A stretch of DNA of 64,000 nucleotides, taken from positions 1-64,000 of the forward strand of contig NZ_JACLBZ010000012.1 of NCBI RefSeq assembly GCF_019748715.1. The letters run 5' to 3'. The stretch is from Sporosarcina aquimarina. GTDB lineage: Bacteria; Bacillota; Bacilli; Bacillales_A; Planococcaceae. The notes below the pieces were generated by a model. The model saw only the letters and a list, made by a program, of their open reading frames with translations, had not been told where the DNA came from and did not search any database. Positions 28,438 through 37,283 of the stretch are shown here, one piece after another (position 1 is the stretch's first letter; each line of letters starts with the position of its first letter). The translations under genes were made by a program, and so were the position numbers.

Positions 28438-29279
28438 TATCTTTCCGTTTCACTAAACGTGTCTCCGCCTTTGATGGTGCCAAGTTCAAATCCGTGTTCA
28501 AACCAATAGATCCGCTGCTTTGCAGTTCCGTGCGTAAAGCTTTCCGGTACTACATAGCCTCTCGCACGTTTTTGGATCGTGTCGTCTCCAACCGCACCAG
28601 CTGCGGTAATCGCTTCCTGTAAATCTCCTTGCTCCAAGTAGCCAAGACCTTGTGCATGATGCGCCCAGACGCCAGCAAAATAATCGGCTTGTAATTCAAA
28701 TCTTACTAAGTATTTATTGAATTCTGTTTCACTCATTTTTTGACGTAAAGGCATAACTTGATCCGATATTCCAAGTAAAGTTTGTACATGATGACCGACT
28801 TCGTGCGCTATAACATAAGCCATCGCAAAATCTCCCGGAGCTTTGAAAGAACTCTGCAATTCATCGTAAAACTCTAAATCAATATATAATTTACGATCTC
28901 CTGGACAATAGAACGGACCTGCCGCAGCACTTCCAAAGCCGCATGCAGTCTGTACTTGACCGGTATAGAGGACAAGCGTAGGATTTTCATATTGAAGGTC
29001 TTGTTGCTGGAATAGCTCTGTCCAAATATCTTCCGTATCGGCTAATACGACCGATACAAAATCCGCCAATTCTTTATCTTGTTCCGTCTCAACATACGGT
29101 TGCTCGGGTTCAGACACGGATGCATTATCCAGTAAATCAGTCGGGTTTCCACCCAGCAATAAAAATAAGATGATTCCCACGATACCTAGGCCACCACCGC
29201 CTAATGCAATCGCGCCGCCACCGCTTCTACCTCTTCGATCCTCCACATTGGAACTTTTCCTTCGTCCATCTGTCTTCAT
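28437..29279 (-). CDS. Neutral zinc metallopeptidase (YpfJ-like)
   Basis: A 280-residue membrane-anchored protein of the putative neutral zinc metallopeptidase family. The N-terminus is basic, followed by one hydrophobic segment (residues about 22-44). The zinc motif VIAHEVGHHVQ lies near residue 159, and FYCPGDRKLYIDLEFYDEL precedes it. The C-terminal ELQADYFAGVWAHHAQ block supplies the third ligand region. The catalytic part should lie outside the membrane. The substrate is unknown. Confidence 0.9.
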   Translation of the reverse strand: MKTDGRRKSSNVEDRRGRSGGGAIALGGGGLGIVGIILFLLLGGNPTDLLDNASVSEPEQPYVETEQDKELADFVSVVLADTEDIWTELFQQQDLQYENPTLVLYTGQVQTACGFGSAAAGPFYCPGDRKLYIDLEFYDELQSSFKAPGDFAMAYVIAHEVGHHVQTLLGISDQVMPLRQKMSETEFNKYLVRFELQADYFAGVWAHHAQGLGYLEQGDLQEAITAAGAVGDDTIQKRARGYVVPESFTHGTAKQRIYWFEHGFELGTIKGGDTFSETER

Positions 29280-29435
29280 GACATCTCCTCCACTCGTTCT
29301 TCCAGTTTAGTGGAAGGCTTAATGAGCATGTACTTGCACTTTATTTCAACATACCCAAGTTGGTAAGGAGACAAACAAGGCGGCTGCACCAGATTATGAT
29401 GAAATTATTGATAATTGACTGTTATCTATTTCACA

Positions 29436-29464
29436 TGTTCATTTTTTCATATATACTTTATAAT
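29436..29464 (+). promoter_or_regulatory. Putative serC promoter
   Basis: A clear TATAAT at 29459-29464 lies 32 bases before the start codon; the -35 (TGTTCA at 17 bases) is weak. Confidence 0.45.
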
Positions 29465-29495
29465 AGTGTCTTACATTTATGAAGGAGTGATTTTG

Positions 29496-30590
29496 TTGAT
29501 TAGTCAGAAGTCTGTATATAATTTCAACGCGGGTCCATCAGCTCTTCCACGTGAAGTGTTGGAGAAAGCACAAAAAGAGCTAGTGGATTTTAAAAATTCC
29601 GGAATGTCCATTATGGAAATGAGTCACCGCAGCGCGGCTTATGAAGAAGTACATAATCAAGCAATCCAACGCTTGAGATCACTTTTCGCTATACCTGAGA
29701 ATTATGAAGTTCTTTTGCTGCAAGGCGGAGCAAGTCTTCAATTTGCTATGATTCCAATGAACTTTCTTACTTCCGGAAAAAAAGCCGGCTACATTATGTC
29801 AGGAGCTTGGTCTGACAAAGCATTAAAAGAAGGTAAAACAATCGGCGATGTGTTTGAAGCTGCTTCCACTAAAGAAACAAACTACAATAGAGTACCATCC
29901 CTTGCGGACATCCAGTTTGATGACAAGGATGCATATGTTCATATCACATCCAACAACACGATCTTCGGTACACAATTCCAAGAGTTTCCTGACACTGGAG
30001 ATGTTCCATTGATTGCGGATATGTCGAGTGATATTCTCTCAAGACCTATAGACGTCAGCAAATTCGGCATGATCTATGCAGGGGCGCAAAAGAATCTCGG
30101 TCCTTCCGGCGTAACAGTTGCAATTATCCGTAAAGATTTATTGGAAAATGCAAATGTAGAAATTCCTGCTATCCTAAAATACAGCACGCATTCTACAAAC
30201 AATTCACTATACAATACTCCGCCTTCATTCGGTATATATATGTTAGGTGAAGTTTTAGGCTGGATGGAGCAGCAAGGCGGCCTTGAGCAAATCGCTAAAA
30301 ATAATGAAGCGAAAGCTACGCTAATCTACGACGTCATCGATGAAAGTAATGGATTTTATACAGGACATGCTGAAAAAGACAGCCGTTCACTTATGAATAT
30401 TACATTCCGTTTGGCTGATGAACAGCTTGAAAAACAATTTTTACAGGAAGCAAAAGAGGCAGGTTTCGTCGGGCTGAATGGACACCGCTCCGTAGGCGGA
30501 TGCCGTGCTTCTGCATACAATGCAGTGCCGTTCGCAGCTTGCCAAGCATTACAGCAATTCATGTTAAACTTTCAAGCGAAAAATCAATAA
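29496..30590 (+). CDS. serC: Phosphoserine aminotransferase SerC
   Basis: Makes 3-phosphoserine from 3-phosphohydroxypyruvate in serine synthesis. Class V aminotransferase hallmarks are visible: NFNAGPSALPREVLEKA at the N-terminus, LLLQGGASLQFAMIPMN near residue 70, and the PLP lysine segment IYAGAQKNLGPSGVT near 190. The start is TTG at 29496 (GGAG eight bases upstream); an adjacent TTG at 29493 is possible. It has 364 residues. The upstream frame continues 27 more codons but lacks family residues. Confidence 0.95.
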   Translation: MISQKSVYNFNAGPSALPREVLEKAQKELVDFKNSGMSIMEMSHRSAAYEEVHNQAIQRLRSLFAIPENYEVLLLQGGASLQFAMIPMNFLTSGKKAGYIMSGAWSDKALKEGKTIGDVFEAASTKETNYNRVPSLADIQFDDKDAYVHITSNNTIFGTQFQEFPDTGDVPLIADMSSDILSRPIDVSKFGMIYAGAQKNLGPSGVTVAIIRKDLLENANVEIPAILKYSTHSTNNSLYNTPPSFGIYMLGEVLGWMEQQGGLEQIAKNNEAKATLIYDVIDESNGFYTGHAEKDSRSLMNITFRLADEQLEKQFLQEAKEAGFVGLNGHRSVGGCRASAYNAVPFAACQALQQFMLNFQAKNQ

Positions 30591-30593
30591 TAC

Positions 30594-30637
30594 TAAAAAA
30601 CCAGGCACTCTAATATAAGAGTGACCTGGTTTTCTAA
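30594..30637. terminator. Bidirectional terminator after serC
   Basis: Stem AACCAGG..CACTC / GAGTG..CCTGGTT with A- and T-tracts on both sides. Confidence 0.88.
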
Positions 30638-31485
30638 TTGAGGACTACACTAAATTCCTTTGAAAATGCTTGTTGCAGAGAACTGAAGGTCTCGACATTA
30701 CTAAAATCAAGACCTAGTTCTGTCGATGCTTGCGCAATTTCTGGACGAATTCCAGTAATAGTAGACTTCGTACCAAGCAAAGCCAACACTTGTGTAATTT
30801 GATAAATCTGTTGCGCAACCAATGTATCGATAACTGATACTCCTGATAAATCAATAAATAAATGAAGGATATTGGTTTCCATACATTTTTCTGGTATGCT
30901 TTCTAACATGATTTGAGCACGCAGTTCATCCATATCTCCAATCAATGGAACGACTCCAATCTGATCCGTCAATTTAATTACAGGAGAACTCAATTCATTA
31001 ATCAAACTTTGCTGCATATCAAATCTACTGTTAACAAATTTATTATATGTCTCAGCAAAATCAACATAAATCTGATCAAACGCACTGTTAATTGTCTCGC
31101 TCCAACGTACATAATCTTCAATTGTTATGCTTTCCTCATTAGCGACGTAAAATTCTTTAATTACACCCCAATAAGTTAGGCGTACTTTGCTTAATGCATC
31201 TAATACATCTTCAATTGGCGTTTTACTATTGACCCTGCTCGGTGCAACTACTGCTGCCCACTGTTTTTTATTTTTCAGAAATATTTCTTTGTCATCCAAC
31301 AGACTGCTGGTAACCGTCAAATTGGTTAATCTGTTTTGTTCCCGAAGCGTCTCTTCCATTGACTGACTGGCGCTTAAAGAATAAACGGAGCCTTCCTCCA
31401 CTTTTCTCATCGCAAGCCACGACTCAGTTATATTTGGAAATTCAGACAATAAGTATTCATACAGCTTAACATCAATCTCTTTCAT
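30634..31485 (-). CDS. RsbR-like STAS domain protein
   Basis: A 283-residue two-domain protein: N-terminal RsbR-type sensor domain (to about residue 150) and C-terminal STAS domain (LFIDLSGVSVIDTLVAQQI). Such proteins are building blocks of the stressosome that controls sigma-B. The conserved STAS phospho-acceptor Thr is kept in VIDTLVA. By eye, the linker Thr of B. subtilis RsbRA (in IDTERA) appears replaced by Glu in MDELRA. No rsbS, rsbT or rsbU is adjacent, so it is an orphan member. Confidence 0.85.
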   Translation of the reverse strand: MKEIDVKLYEYLLSEFPNITESWLAMRKVEEGSVYSLSASQSMEETLREQNRLTNLTVTSSLLDDKEIFLKNKKQWAAVVAPSRVNSKTPIEDVLDALSKVRLTYWGVIKEFYVANEESITIEDYVRWSETINSAFDQIYVDFAETYNKFVNSRFDMQQSLINELSSPVIKLTDQIGVVPLIGDMDELRAQIMLESIPEKCMETNILHLFIDLSGVSVIDTLVAQQIYQITQVLALLGTKSTITGIRPEIAQASTELGLDFSNVETFSSLQQAFSKEFSVVLN

Positions 31486-31546
31486 TCTATATCCCCCACT
31501 GCTATTCTCGTTATACTTTTAACTTCTCCTTTATAGAAGAATTTGT

Positions 31547-31972
31547 TCATTGAATAAATACGAGTAAGCGGTTTTTTTCAAAGTCAAAAATATTCAAAAT
31601 CACTCCAAGTGCAGTGACATATTTATATAAAGACTCATAGTAAATAGTTCCGTACTCTTTTTCATATTGCGCGATCATAAAAGGATAATGTTCATCATCA
31701 GGAATAGGTAGATACTTCCAAGGCCGCGGTGTATCTTTTGATTTCTCAGCATGAGCTTCATTCAATAAATTGTTAAGAAGTTCGACTTTTTCTTTCGGAA
31801 AATCAAAATACTGAATCTGCCCTTGCTCTGCGACAGGGATTAAATTCTTCCTGATCCAGTCTACAATCGGGTGTTCAATTGGAGCTCGATGAACTTCTCC
31901 AAGACTTTTCCCTAAAGTTCGGCGGCCCCTCATTTCGCTTTTATCAGCATAAACAATGTGTAAGAATTTCAC
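31547..31972 (-). CDS. Conserved-looking hypothetical protein
   Basis: A soluble protein of 141 residues, not recognised. GTG at 31972 is preceded by GAGGAGG, which makes it a real gene. It has a charged N-terminal half with RGRRTLGKSLGEVHRAP, an aromatic-rich middle (PRPWKYLPIPDDEHYPF) and a hydrophobic C-terminus. No membrane segment or signal peptide. It lies 60 bases from the RsbR-like gene on the same strand. Confidence 0.7.
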   Translation of the reverse strand: MKFLHIVYADKSEMRGRRTLGKSLGEVHRAPIEHPIVDWIRKNLIPVAEQGQIQYFDFPKEKVELLNNLLNEAHAEKSKDTPRPWKYLPIPDDEHYPFMIAQYEKEYGTIYYESLYKYVTALGVILNIFDFEKNRLLVFIQ

Positions 31973-32075
31973 AGTACGCCTCCTCAAACAGAAGATTATA
32001 GATCAACCCACTAAATAATTTAAACAGTGCCTGTACACTAATTATACAGCAGACTGCTCAAGTTTATATTACTTT

Positions 32076-32333
32076 TCAATACTTAGTTCCTTGGTCACCA
32101 TATTCTTCAAGTAGCTCTTCAAAGCTTTTATTCTTTTCACGCTCTTTGCGTTCTTGAATTCTCTTTTCTTTATCTTGCTCTTTTTTCGTTTGCTCCGCTG
32201 CTGTAAGTTCTTGCTTGGCACTTTTTAATTTCGCCAGCATGTCTTCACTCACTAAGTCGGAAAGGGATGTGCCTACTGCTTCTGTATCCGCTTTTTGCTG
32301 TTTCGGTTGAACGTTATTTCTTTTTTTAGCCAT
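32076..32333 (-). CDS. yqkE: YqkE-like DUF3886 protein
   Basis: A small charged protein of 85 residues with a predicted coiled coil rich in K, E and Q from about residue 33. The C-terminal motif REKNKSFEELLEEYG is typical of DUF3886 (B. subtilis YqkE). Function unknown. Confidence 0.75.
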   Translation of the reverse strand: MAKKRNNVQPKQQKADTEAVGTSLSDLVSEDMLAKLKSAKQELTAAEQTKKEQDKEKRIQERKEREKNKSFEELLEEYGDQGTKY

Positions 32334-32460
32334 AGTTAACCCTGCTTTCTCTTTTTTTATGTAATTTGCACTTGCTATTACGCAGCTGTAAAATTATTAA
32401 GGTTTATGGATTGCCCTATTTCTTCTTTATTACGTACAATAAGATAAGGGAGGGATGTTT

Positions 32461-33375
32461 ATGTTTAGTTTACCAAAAAACGTTACACTAATCGAGGTCG
32501 GACCGCGAGATGGTTTACAAAATGAAAAAAACAATATCCCGACAGAAGTGAAATTATCCTTTATCCAGGCGCTGCATGATGCTGGGATAAAGGAAATGGA
32601 ACTTACCTCATTTGTGTCTCCGAAATGGGTACCGCAGATGAAGGATGCGCAAGAAATAGTACAGCGAGTAAGGAAGAATGGCCGGCAGCTCGTTCTGACT
32701 CCCAATAAAAAAGGTATTCACGCTGCAATCAATGCCGGTGCTGAAAGTTTGGCTGTCTTTGTTGGTGTCAGTGATACATTCAATCAGAAGAATATTAATT
32801 GCTCCACTAGCGAGAGTGTGACTGCGCTACGACCCTTAATTCAGCAAGTAAAGCAAGATGGGCATTATGTCAGGGCCTGCATCTCGACTGCGTTTCACTG
32901 TCCGTATGAGGGCTTCATACGACCTGAACAAACAGTCGCGCTATGTAGACAATTTGTTGAAATGGGTGTCGATGAATTGAGTGTGGCCGATACAGATGGG
33001 ATGGCGAACCCGTTGGCTAGTCATTCATTATTCAGTAATCTGAAAACGCAGTTCCCTGAAGTACTGATCACTGCTCATTTTCACGATACGCGAAAAATGG
33101 GTATCGCGAATATTTATGCTTCTCTACAAGCAGGCGTTGACCGCTTTGATACGTCTGCGGGCGGGCTGGGTGGCTGTCCATTTTCTCCTGGAGCTACAGG
33201 TAATGTAGCAACTGAGGATGTTTTATATTTGCTGCAGTCTTTACACATCGAAACAGGAATAGATTTGACTGGAATTTGCTTAGCTGTAGATGAAGTAGCT
33301 CCCTATCTTTCACGGCCAATTGAAACGGCTATGTATCAATTATATAAAAGGGAACAGTTAGAAAGAAAGGAGTAA
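32461..33375 (+). CDS. mvaB: Hydroxymethylglutaryl-CoA lyase
   Basis: Splits HMG-CoA to acetyl-CoA and acetoacetate, the last step of leucine degradation. A DRE-TIM metallolyase: VGPRDGLQNEKN at the N-terminus holds the DRE-like motif, TAHFHDTRKMGIAN supplies the metal-binding HxH, and GGLGGCPFSPGATGNVATED contains the catalytic Cys. The start ATG at 32461 follows GGGAGGG; an ATG six bases earlier is too close. It has 304 residues. The rest of a leucine degradation operon is not present here. Confidence 0.93.
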   Translation: MFSLPKNVTLIEVGPRDGLQNEKNNIPTEVKLSFIQALHDAGIKEMELTSFVSPKWVPQMKDAQEIVQRVRKNGRQLVLTPNKKGIHAAINAGAESLAVFVGVSDTFNQKNINCSTSESVTALRPLIQQVKQDGHYVRACISTAFHCPYEGFIRPEQTVALCRQFVEMGVDELSVADTDGMANPLASHSLFSNLKTQFPEVLITAHFHDTRKMGIANIYASLQAGVDRFDTSAGGLGGCPFSPGATGNVATEDVLYLLQSLHIETGIDLTGICLAVDEVAPYLSRPIETAMYQLYKREQLERKE

Positions 33376-33380
33376 TTTTG

Positions 33381-34304
33381 TTGAAACGGAGAGTCATGTA
33401 CATTACAGGTATTGTCTCAAGCATTTTCACGGCCATCTTTACTGTTTTTGGCATCTTGGTAACCAACCGGATGATGTATCTCAAAATAAAAGATTCCGAA
33501 TTCATTTTGCAGCGGGAAACGCTGGCAAAACGTTTTGACCGACAATGGTACGAAACCGTTCGGAAAGATGATATTTGGATCCCTTCGCCGAATGGCTACA
33601 ATTTACGGGCAGTCTTCTTACGCCCTTTGGACACAACGAGAACTGTCGTAATTTGCCACGGCGTCACTGAAAACAAAGTAAATTCCATAAAATATGCTCG
33701 ACTTTTTGAGCGTCTCGGTTTTAATTCAGTGATTTTTGATCATCGACGGCATGGCGATTCTGGAGGCAAGACGACTAGCTTTGGGTTTTATGAAAAAATT
33801 GATTTAAAGGAAGTAGTAGCTGCTGTACGAAAGCGCGTAGGCAAGCGTGCATTGGTCGGCATCCATGGTGAATCCATGGGTGCGGCAACGACTCTTTTAT
33901 ACGCTGGGACTTATGAGGATGAGGCAGATTTCTATATCTCCGATTGCCCTTTCTCAGATTTCTCTGAACAGCTATTGCATATCATTCGAACGGAATTACC
34001 TCTTAAAACAGCGATGAGTTTGCGTATTGCCAACCTATTCTTAAAAATACGCGACGGTTACACATCGGCTGCAGTATCGCCTCGAGAAGTCATGAAATAT
34101 ATCGATAAACCCGTGTTATTTATACACAGTTTAGAAGATAAATTTATCCTCCCTCATATGACGGAAGAACTGTATGCGTTAAAAAAGGGCGATAAAATGA
34201 TGAAACTATTTGAAAAAGGTGCACATGCGAAATCTTATAATGACAATCCTGAAGAATACTTGCGTGTTGTCCAGACATTCCTGAATCGTTTCCGACTTTC
34301 TTGA
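33381..34304 (+). CDS. Membrane-anchored alpha/beta hydrolase
   Basis: A protein of 307 residues with an N-terminal hydrophobic anchor (about residues 8-26) and an alpha/beta hydrolase domain. The nucleophile elbow is GIHGESMGAAT (catalytic Ser in GESMG), preceded by FDHRRHGDSGG; the C-terminal LEDKFILP and GAHAKSY supply the Asp and His. Start TTG at 33381 (AAAGGAG eight bases upstream). It is five bases after mvaB and thus co-transcribed. Similar to YqkD-type hydrolases; substrate unknown. Confidence 0.88.
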   Translation: MKRRVMYITGIVSSIFTAIFTVFGILVTNRMMYLKIKDSEFILQRETLAKRFDRQWYETVRKDDIWIPSPNGYNLRAVFLRPLDTTRTVVICHGVTENKVNSIKYARLFERLGFNSVIFDHRRHGDSGGKTTSFGFYEKIDLKEVVAAVRKRVGKRALVGIHGESMGAATTLLYAGTYEDEADFYISDCPFSDFSEQLLHIIRTELPLKTAMSLRIANLFLKIRDGYTSAAVSPREVMKYIDKPVLFIHSLEDKFILPHMTEELYALKKGDKMMKLFEKGAHAKSYNDNPEEYLRVVQTFLNRFRLS

Positions 34305-34416
34305 CCGAACTTGAATCTTTCTCTTCATTCAGTGGTCGTTTGAACATCCACTGAGCAGAATATAAAACTACATTCAGCTCGCAACCTTTTGAGGTGGTCT
34401 TCTGCTGAATAAAAAT

Positions 34417-34463
34417 AAAAAAACTCCGTATAAGAGGGCCATAGAGCCAGCAACGGAGTTTTT
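34417..34463. terminator. Native yneF/hydrolase terminator, left of the element
   Basis: Stem AAAAACTCCG / CGGAGTTTTT between the hydrolase gene and the yneF remnant. Before insertion this was probably the terminator of yneF on the minus strand. Upstream at 34369-34412 is another possible fold, ATTCAGC with GCTGAAT. Confidence 0.8.
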
Positions 34464-34539
34464 GCTTATTTTTTTTTATCAGGCTTGTCTTGTACTTTGT
34501 TCATTTGAGCCATCATTTGATTAATTTTCTTTTGTGAAG
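34458..34539. repeat. attL: 82-bp direct repeat of the yneF 3' end
   Basis: This segment is identical over 82 bases to 50746-50827. It encodes the last 24 codons or so of yneF on the minus strand, including the stop at 34466-34468. Outside the 82 bases the two copies diverge at once. It marks the left end of the integrated element. Confidence 0.93.
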
Positions 34540-34677
34540 CAGATGGGCAAACAAAGTACAAACGTTGATATGACGCTATTTCTTACCAATAAAATAACCT
34601 CTTTAACTATTAAGGAAAGTATACCAGATGCCTACTTGACTTGTCTACTATTTATATCAAATGGTTAATTTTCATCT

Positions 34678-35253
34678 TTAAAGCTTAGCCTTCAATGTAA
34701 TTTCCATCAAACCTGTACGCAACCGATTAATATTAACTACTACCATCATCTCACCATACACGTCATATTCATCATTAACTTTGACGTTTTCTCTGGCTTC
34801 TTCAATATCTGGAATGAGCATCATATAAACGCTTGTATTCACGACAATCTGTGAACCATTCATTGTGACCCTATCCATATTAACGATACTGTGCAATTCT
34901 TTTCCCGGCTGTACAATTTCCTTGTATTTTGGTCTTCCCCTACTATCAACTCCATCTGGCACTCTAATTGTTTCGCCCGGCAACTGAATCATATAATTAC
35001 AATGTTGAATAGTTGCTTTATATTTAGCTCCACGCTGATTCACAACGTCCTCAACGACCATGTAAACCGCTTCCCCGATTGAAACATAGTCTCCTTGATT
35101 AAATGGCTGCAATGAATGCATATGTTTCCGGCTACTCTCTCCTAGATGGGCTTGTGTTATATAAGCTTGTTGCGGTTCATCATTAATTAAAACTTCTACT
35201 GCAATCGAATTGAAAGCGTCTTTGAGTGACTGCATACCTGTAAATTTGTTCAT
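34678..35253 (-). CDS. Possible phage neck / head-completion protein
   Basis: Unrecognised protein of 191 residues, beta-rich by pattern. It contains LQPFNQGDYVSIGEAVYMVV and a DGVDSRGRPKYKEIVQPG segment, the style of phage head-closure or connector proteins. It is the last gene of the element before attL and follows another small structural candidate by 15 bases. The assignment is by pattern and position only. Confidence 0.65.
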   Translation of the reverse strand: MNKFTGMQSLKDAFNSIAVEVLINDEPQQAYITQAHLGESSRKHMHSLQPFNQGDYVSIGEAVYMVVEDVVNQRGAKYKATIQHCNYMIQLPGETIRVPDGVDSRGRPKYKEIVQPGKELHSIVNMDRVTMNGSQIVVNTSVYMMLIPDIEEARENVKVNDEYDVYGEMMVVVNINRLRTGLMEITLKAKL

Positions 35254-35268
35254 ATCATTTTCCCACCT

Positions 35269-35601
35269 TTATAGATACAACATAAATGTATCTGTATTTC
35301 TGCTTTCCGTTTTCATTGCTCTAATTTTACGTGTTAGGTGATAAATTCTTTTTTGTATATTTTCACTAAATTGACTTATAGAAAGGTCATCCAATTTAAT
35401 ATTTTTATAGTTTTCAGGATTGTTTGCTAAACTCTCTAAAATAGAAAGCGTAGTGGTATATACCGCCTTTTGTGATTCTGGATTAGATGCCTGATATTGT
35501 GACTGAGGTTCTAGCCCATTCTCCTGTAAATAGATTATCAATTCATCATCTGTCAATTGAATCCCTTTTGTCTCTAATTTTATTCTCTCCATATTATTCA
35601 T
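35269..35601 (-). CDS. Possible head-tail adaptor protein
   Basis: Small helical protein of about 110 residues. Its arrangement (an acidic N-terminal helix, then LESLANNPENYKNIKLDDLSI and a C-terminal basic helix) is reminiscent of head-completion adaptors. Three ATGs are possible (35619, 35601, 35592); 35601 overlaps the holin stop. Not recognised with certainty. Confidence 0.6.
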   Translation of the reverse strand: MNNMERIKLETKGIQLTDDELIIYLQENGLEPQSQYQASNPESQKAVYTTTLSILESLANNPENYKNIKLDDLSISQFSENIQKRIYHLTRKIRAMKTESRNTDTFMLYL

Positions 35602-35992
35602 TTTCTTCTTTCCCTTCATCTGATATTTGCTGTAAATACTTTGTGAGTTGTGCAGGTAGCGGCACGCCTATATGACCTAAATTTTCTATGATTTCTAAGC
35701 CAATTAATCCAATAAAAAATAAGATAGTAACCGATCTGAATAGAAGGTCACTACCTGTTAATAGATCAGCCATGTTTGCCATGATGATGGCTAGTATGAT
35801 GCCAAACTTTTTAATAAAATTCTTATAACCGTTCACGCTGTCGATTTCTCTCATAGTGATTGCTTTCAGGAATGAAGTGACAATCTCAATAATCATGAAT
35901 ACGACTAGCACCGTCAATGATATGTGCCAACCTCCCACTAGGAAAGCAAGCCATGAGCCGATTACTGACAGTAAAAATAGTAATTTTTCCAT
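35594..35992 (-). CDS. Holin, TcdE/phage_holin_4 family
   Basis: A membrane protein of 132 residues with three or four hydrophobic segments and the holin-4 ending EIIENLGHIGVPLPAQLTKYL. The motif MREIDSVNGYKNFIKKFGIIL after the second segment is typical. It makes membrane lesions in host lysis. ATG at 35992 follows AGAGGA. No endolysin gene lies beside it, which is unusual. Confidence 0.85.
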   Translation of the reverse strand: MEKLLFLLSVIGSWLAFLVGGWHISLTVLVVFMIIEIVTSFLKAITMREIDSVNGYKNFIKKFGIILAIIMANMADLLTGSDLLFRSVTILFFIGLIGLEIIENLGHIGVPLPAQLTKYLQQISDEGKEENE

Positions 35993-36077
35993 ATTATAAA
36001 ATCCTCTCGAATTGTAAAACTTTCCTTTTGCTCCATAATAAAAAGCCACATCATTTAGATGTGACTCAGAGTATTAA

Positions 36078-36884
36078 TTATGGTTTATAACCTTGTGAGC
36101 TTTTCACCCTTGCCATATTGCCTTGACCTTTTTTATAAGTTCGGTTCGGTATCTCTGCAATCACCATTAAATCAAACGTTCCATAATTTACAAGGTGATC
36201 ATAAAGGGCAGCAAAAGAGTCTCTACCAAAATAAAGATACCAAGAATCGGAATAACCTCCATCGAAAGGTGTTAGTTTAGCACAAAACAAGTCTTTTTCA
36301 TTCGTAAAACCATAATTGTAATAGTCACAGATTTCAACTGTACCCTCCAAATAAAATTGTTCACCAATATGATTGCTCATATTGTACTGTACTTCCTTTG
36401 CTGTTAGGTTTACGTCTCTTTGATTCATAAATGAATATCGTCTATCTTCTATTGCAATACTTTCTTCTTCATTACTTGCCGCTACCGTTTTAACAATTTT
36501 ATCCTCATCATAGTTTCCGCTTCTCAAATTAGCATTACCAAAGCGTTTTTCTAATTTATTGTATTGTTCACTATAGTCTTCAAAAGCCGTTCCTTCTGTT
36601 TCACCTGTAAGATTTGCTATACCAACCAATAATGAGGTTACTTGTAATTGAAGTATTTCCTTATAGATTTCATTTTCTGCATCTGTCATGTCTGCAACAT
36701 CTTTCCCTAGTAATGAATTAATATTATCCGTTTCAATTGATTCATTACTTTTCGTGGAGTTGTCAATATACAGTGTAGTTTGAATAGCATTATCCCAAAA
36801 TTCTTGACTTACATCTTTAGGTTTGTTTGAACAACCAACTAATAGAATCGTTATCAATACACTAGCTAATATAACCCTTTTCAT
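36078..36884 (-). CDS. Lipoprotein cargo gene
   Basis: Exported lipoprotein of 268 residues: MKRVILASVLITILLVGC ends in a clear lipobox Cys at residue 18. ATG at 36884 follows AGGAGAG. The C-terminal half (EGTVEICDYYNYGF, SDSWYLYFGRDSFAALYDHL, GTFDLMVIAEIP) looks like a small beta-rich ligand or OB-like domain. It is not a known phage structural gene; superinfection exclusion or a host-fitness function are possible. Confidence 0.8.
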   Translation of the reverse strand: MKRVILASVLITILLVGCSNKPKDVSQEFWDNAIQTTLYIDNSTKSNESIETDNINSLLGKDVADMTDAENEIYKEILQLQVTSLLVGIANLTGETEGTAFEDYSEQYNKLEKRFGNANLRSGNYDEDKIVKTVAASNEEESIAIEDRRYSFMNQRDVNLTAKEVQYNMSNHIGEQFYLEGTVEICDYYNYGFTNEKDLFCAKLTPFDGGYSDSWYLYFGRDSFAALYDHLVNYGTFDLMVIAEIPNRTYKKGQGNMARVKSSQGYKP

Positions 36885-37034
36885 ATAACACTCTCCTGTA
36901 GTAATATTATCATGATTCCATACTACCATATGAAGAATAAGAATTGGAAGCTAATTTCAAAATAAATACATCTTTATAAATAGGTTCATCTAATTTAATA
37001 GCTATTCTATTCTGTAAGGCGTTACAGATGTTAG
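36885..37034. other. Intergenic region upstream of the lipoprotein gene
   Basis: AT-rich, probably holding the lipoprotein promoter on the minus strand (ATGATAATATTACT near 36900). No further feature seen. Confidence 0.4.
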
Positions 37035-37181
37035 ATGGAGAATCACTCTAGGACATTAATAGGAGGCGTTGTAGAGCATCCTGACAAGCCAGAATGGAAG
37101 ATGGAAGGTTATAAATGGAATATAAGGAAAAACCTGTGCGTGAGAAAATTGATATGGTATGCAATTCTATTTTTATGTTAG
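37035..37181 (+). CDS. Possible 48-residue plus-strand ORF or gene remnant
   Basis: A frame on the opposite strand to all neighbours, containing GGVVEHPDKPEWKMEGYKW, which looks coding-like. No ribosome binding site precedes the ATG. It may be the remnant of a longer gene. Confidence 0.3.
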   Translation: MENHSRTLIGGVVEHPDKPEWKMEGYKWNIRKNLCVRKLIWYAILFLC

Positions 37182-37283
37182 AGTGGTCGTATATTTACTC
37201 ACCTTTAACACTCGCACACGTATCTTTATGCATGAACGACCATATAAAAAAAGAAGTAGCGTAAGCCACTCCTTAGATTAATT

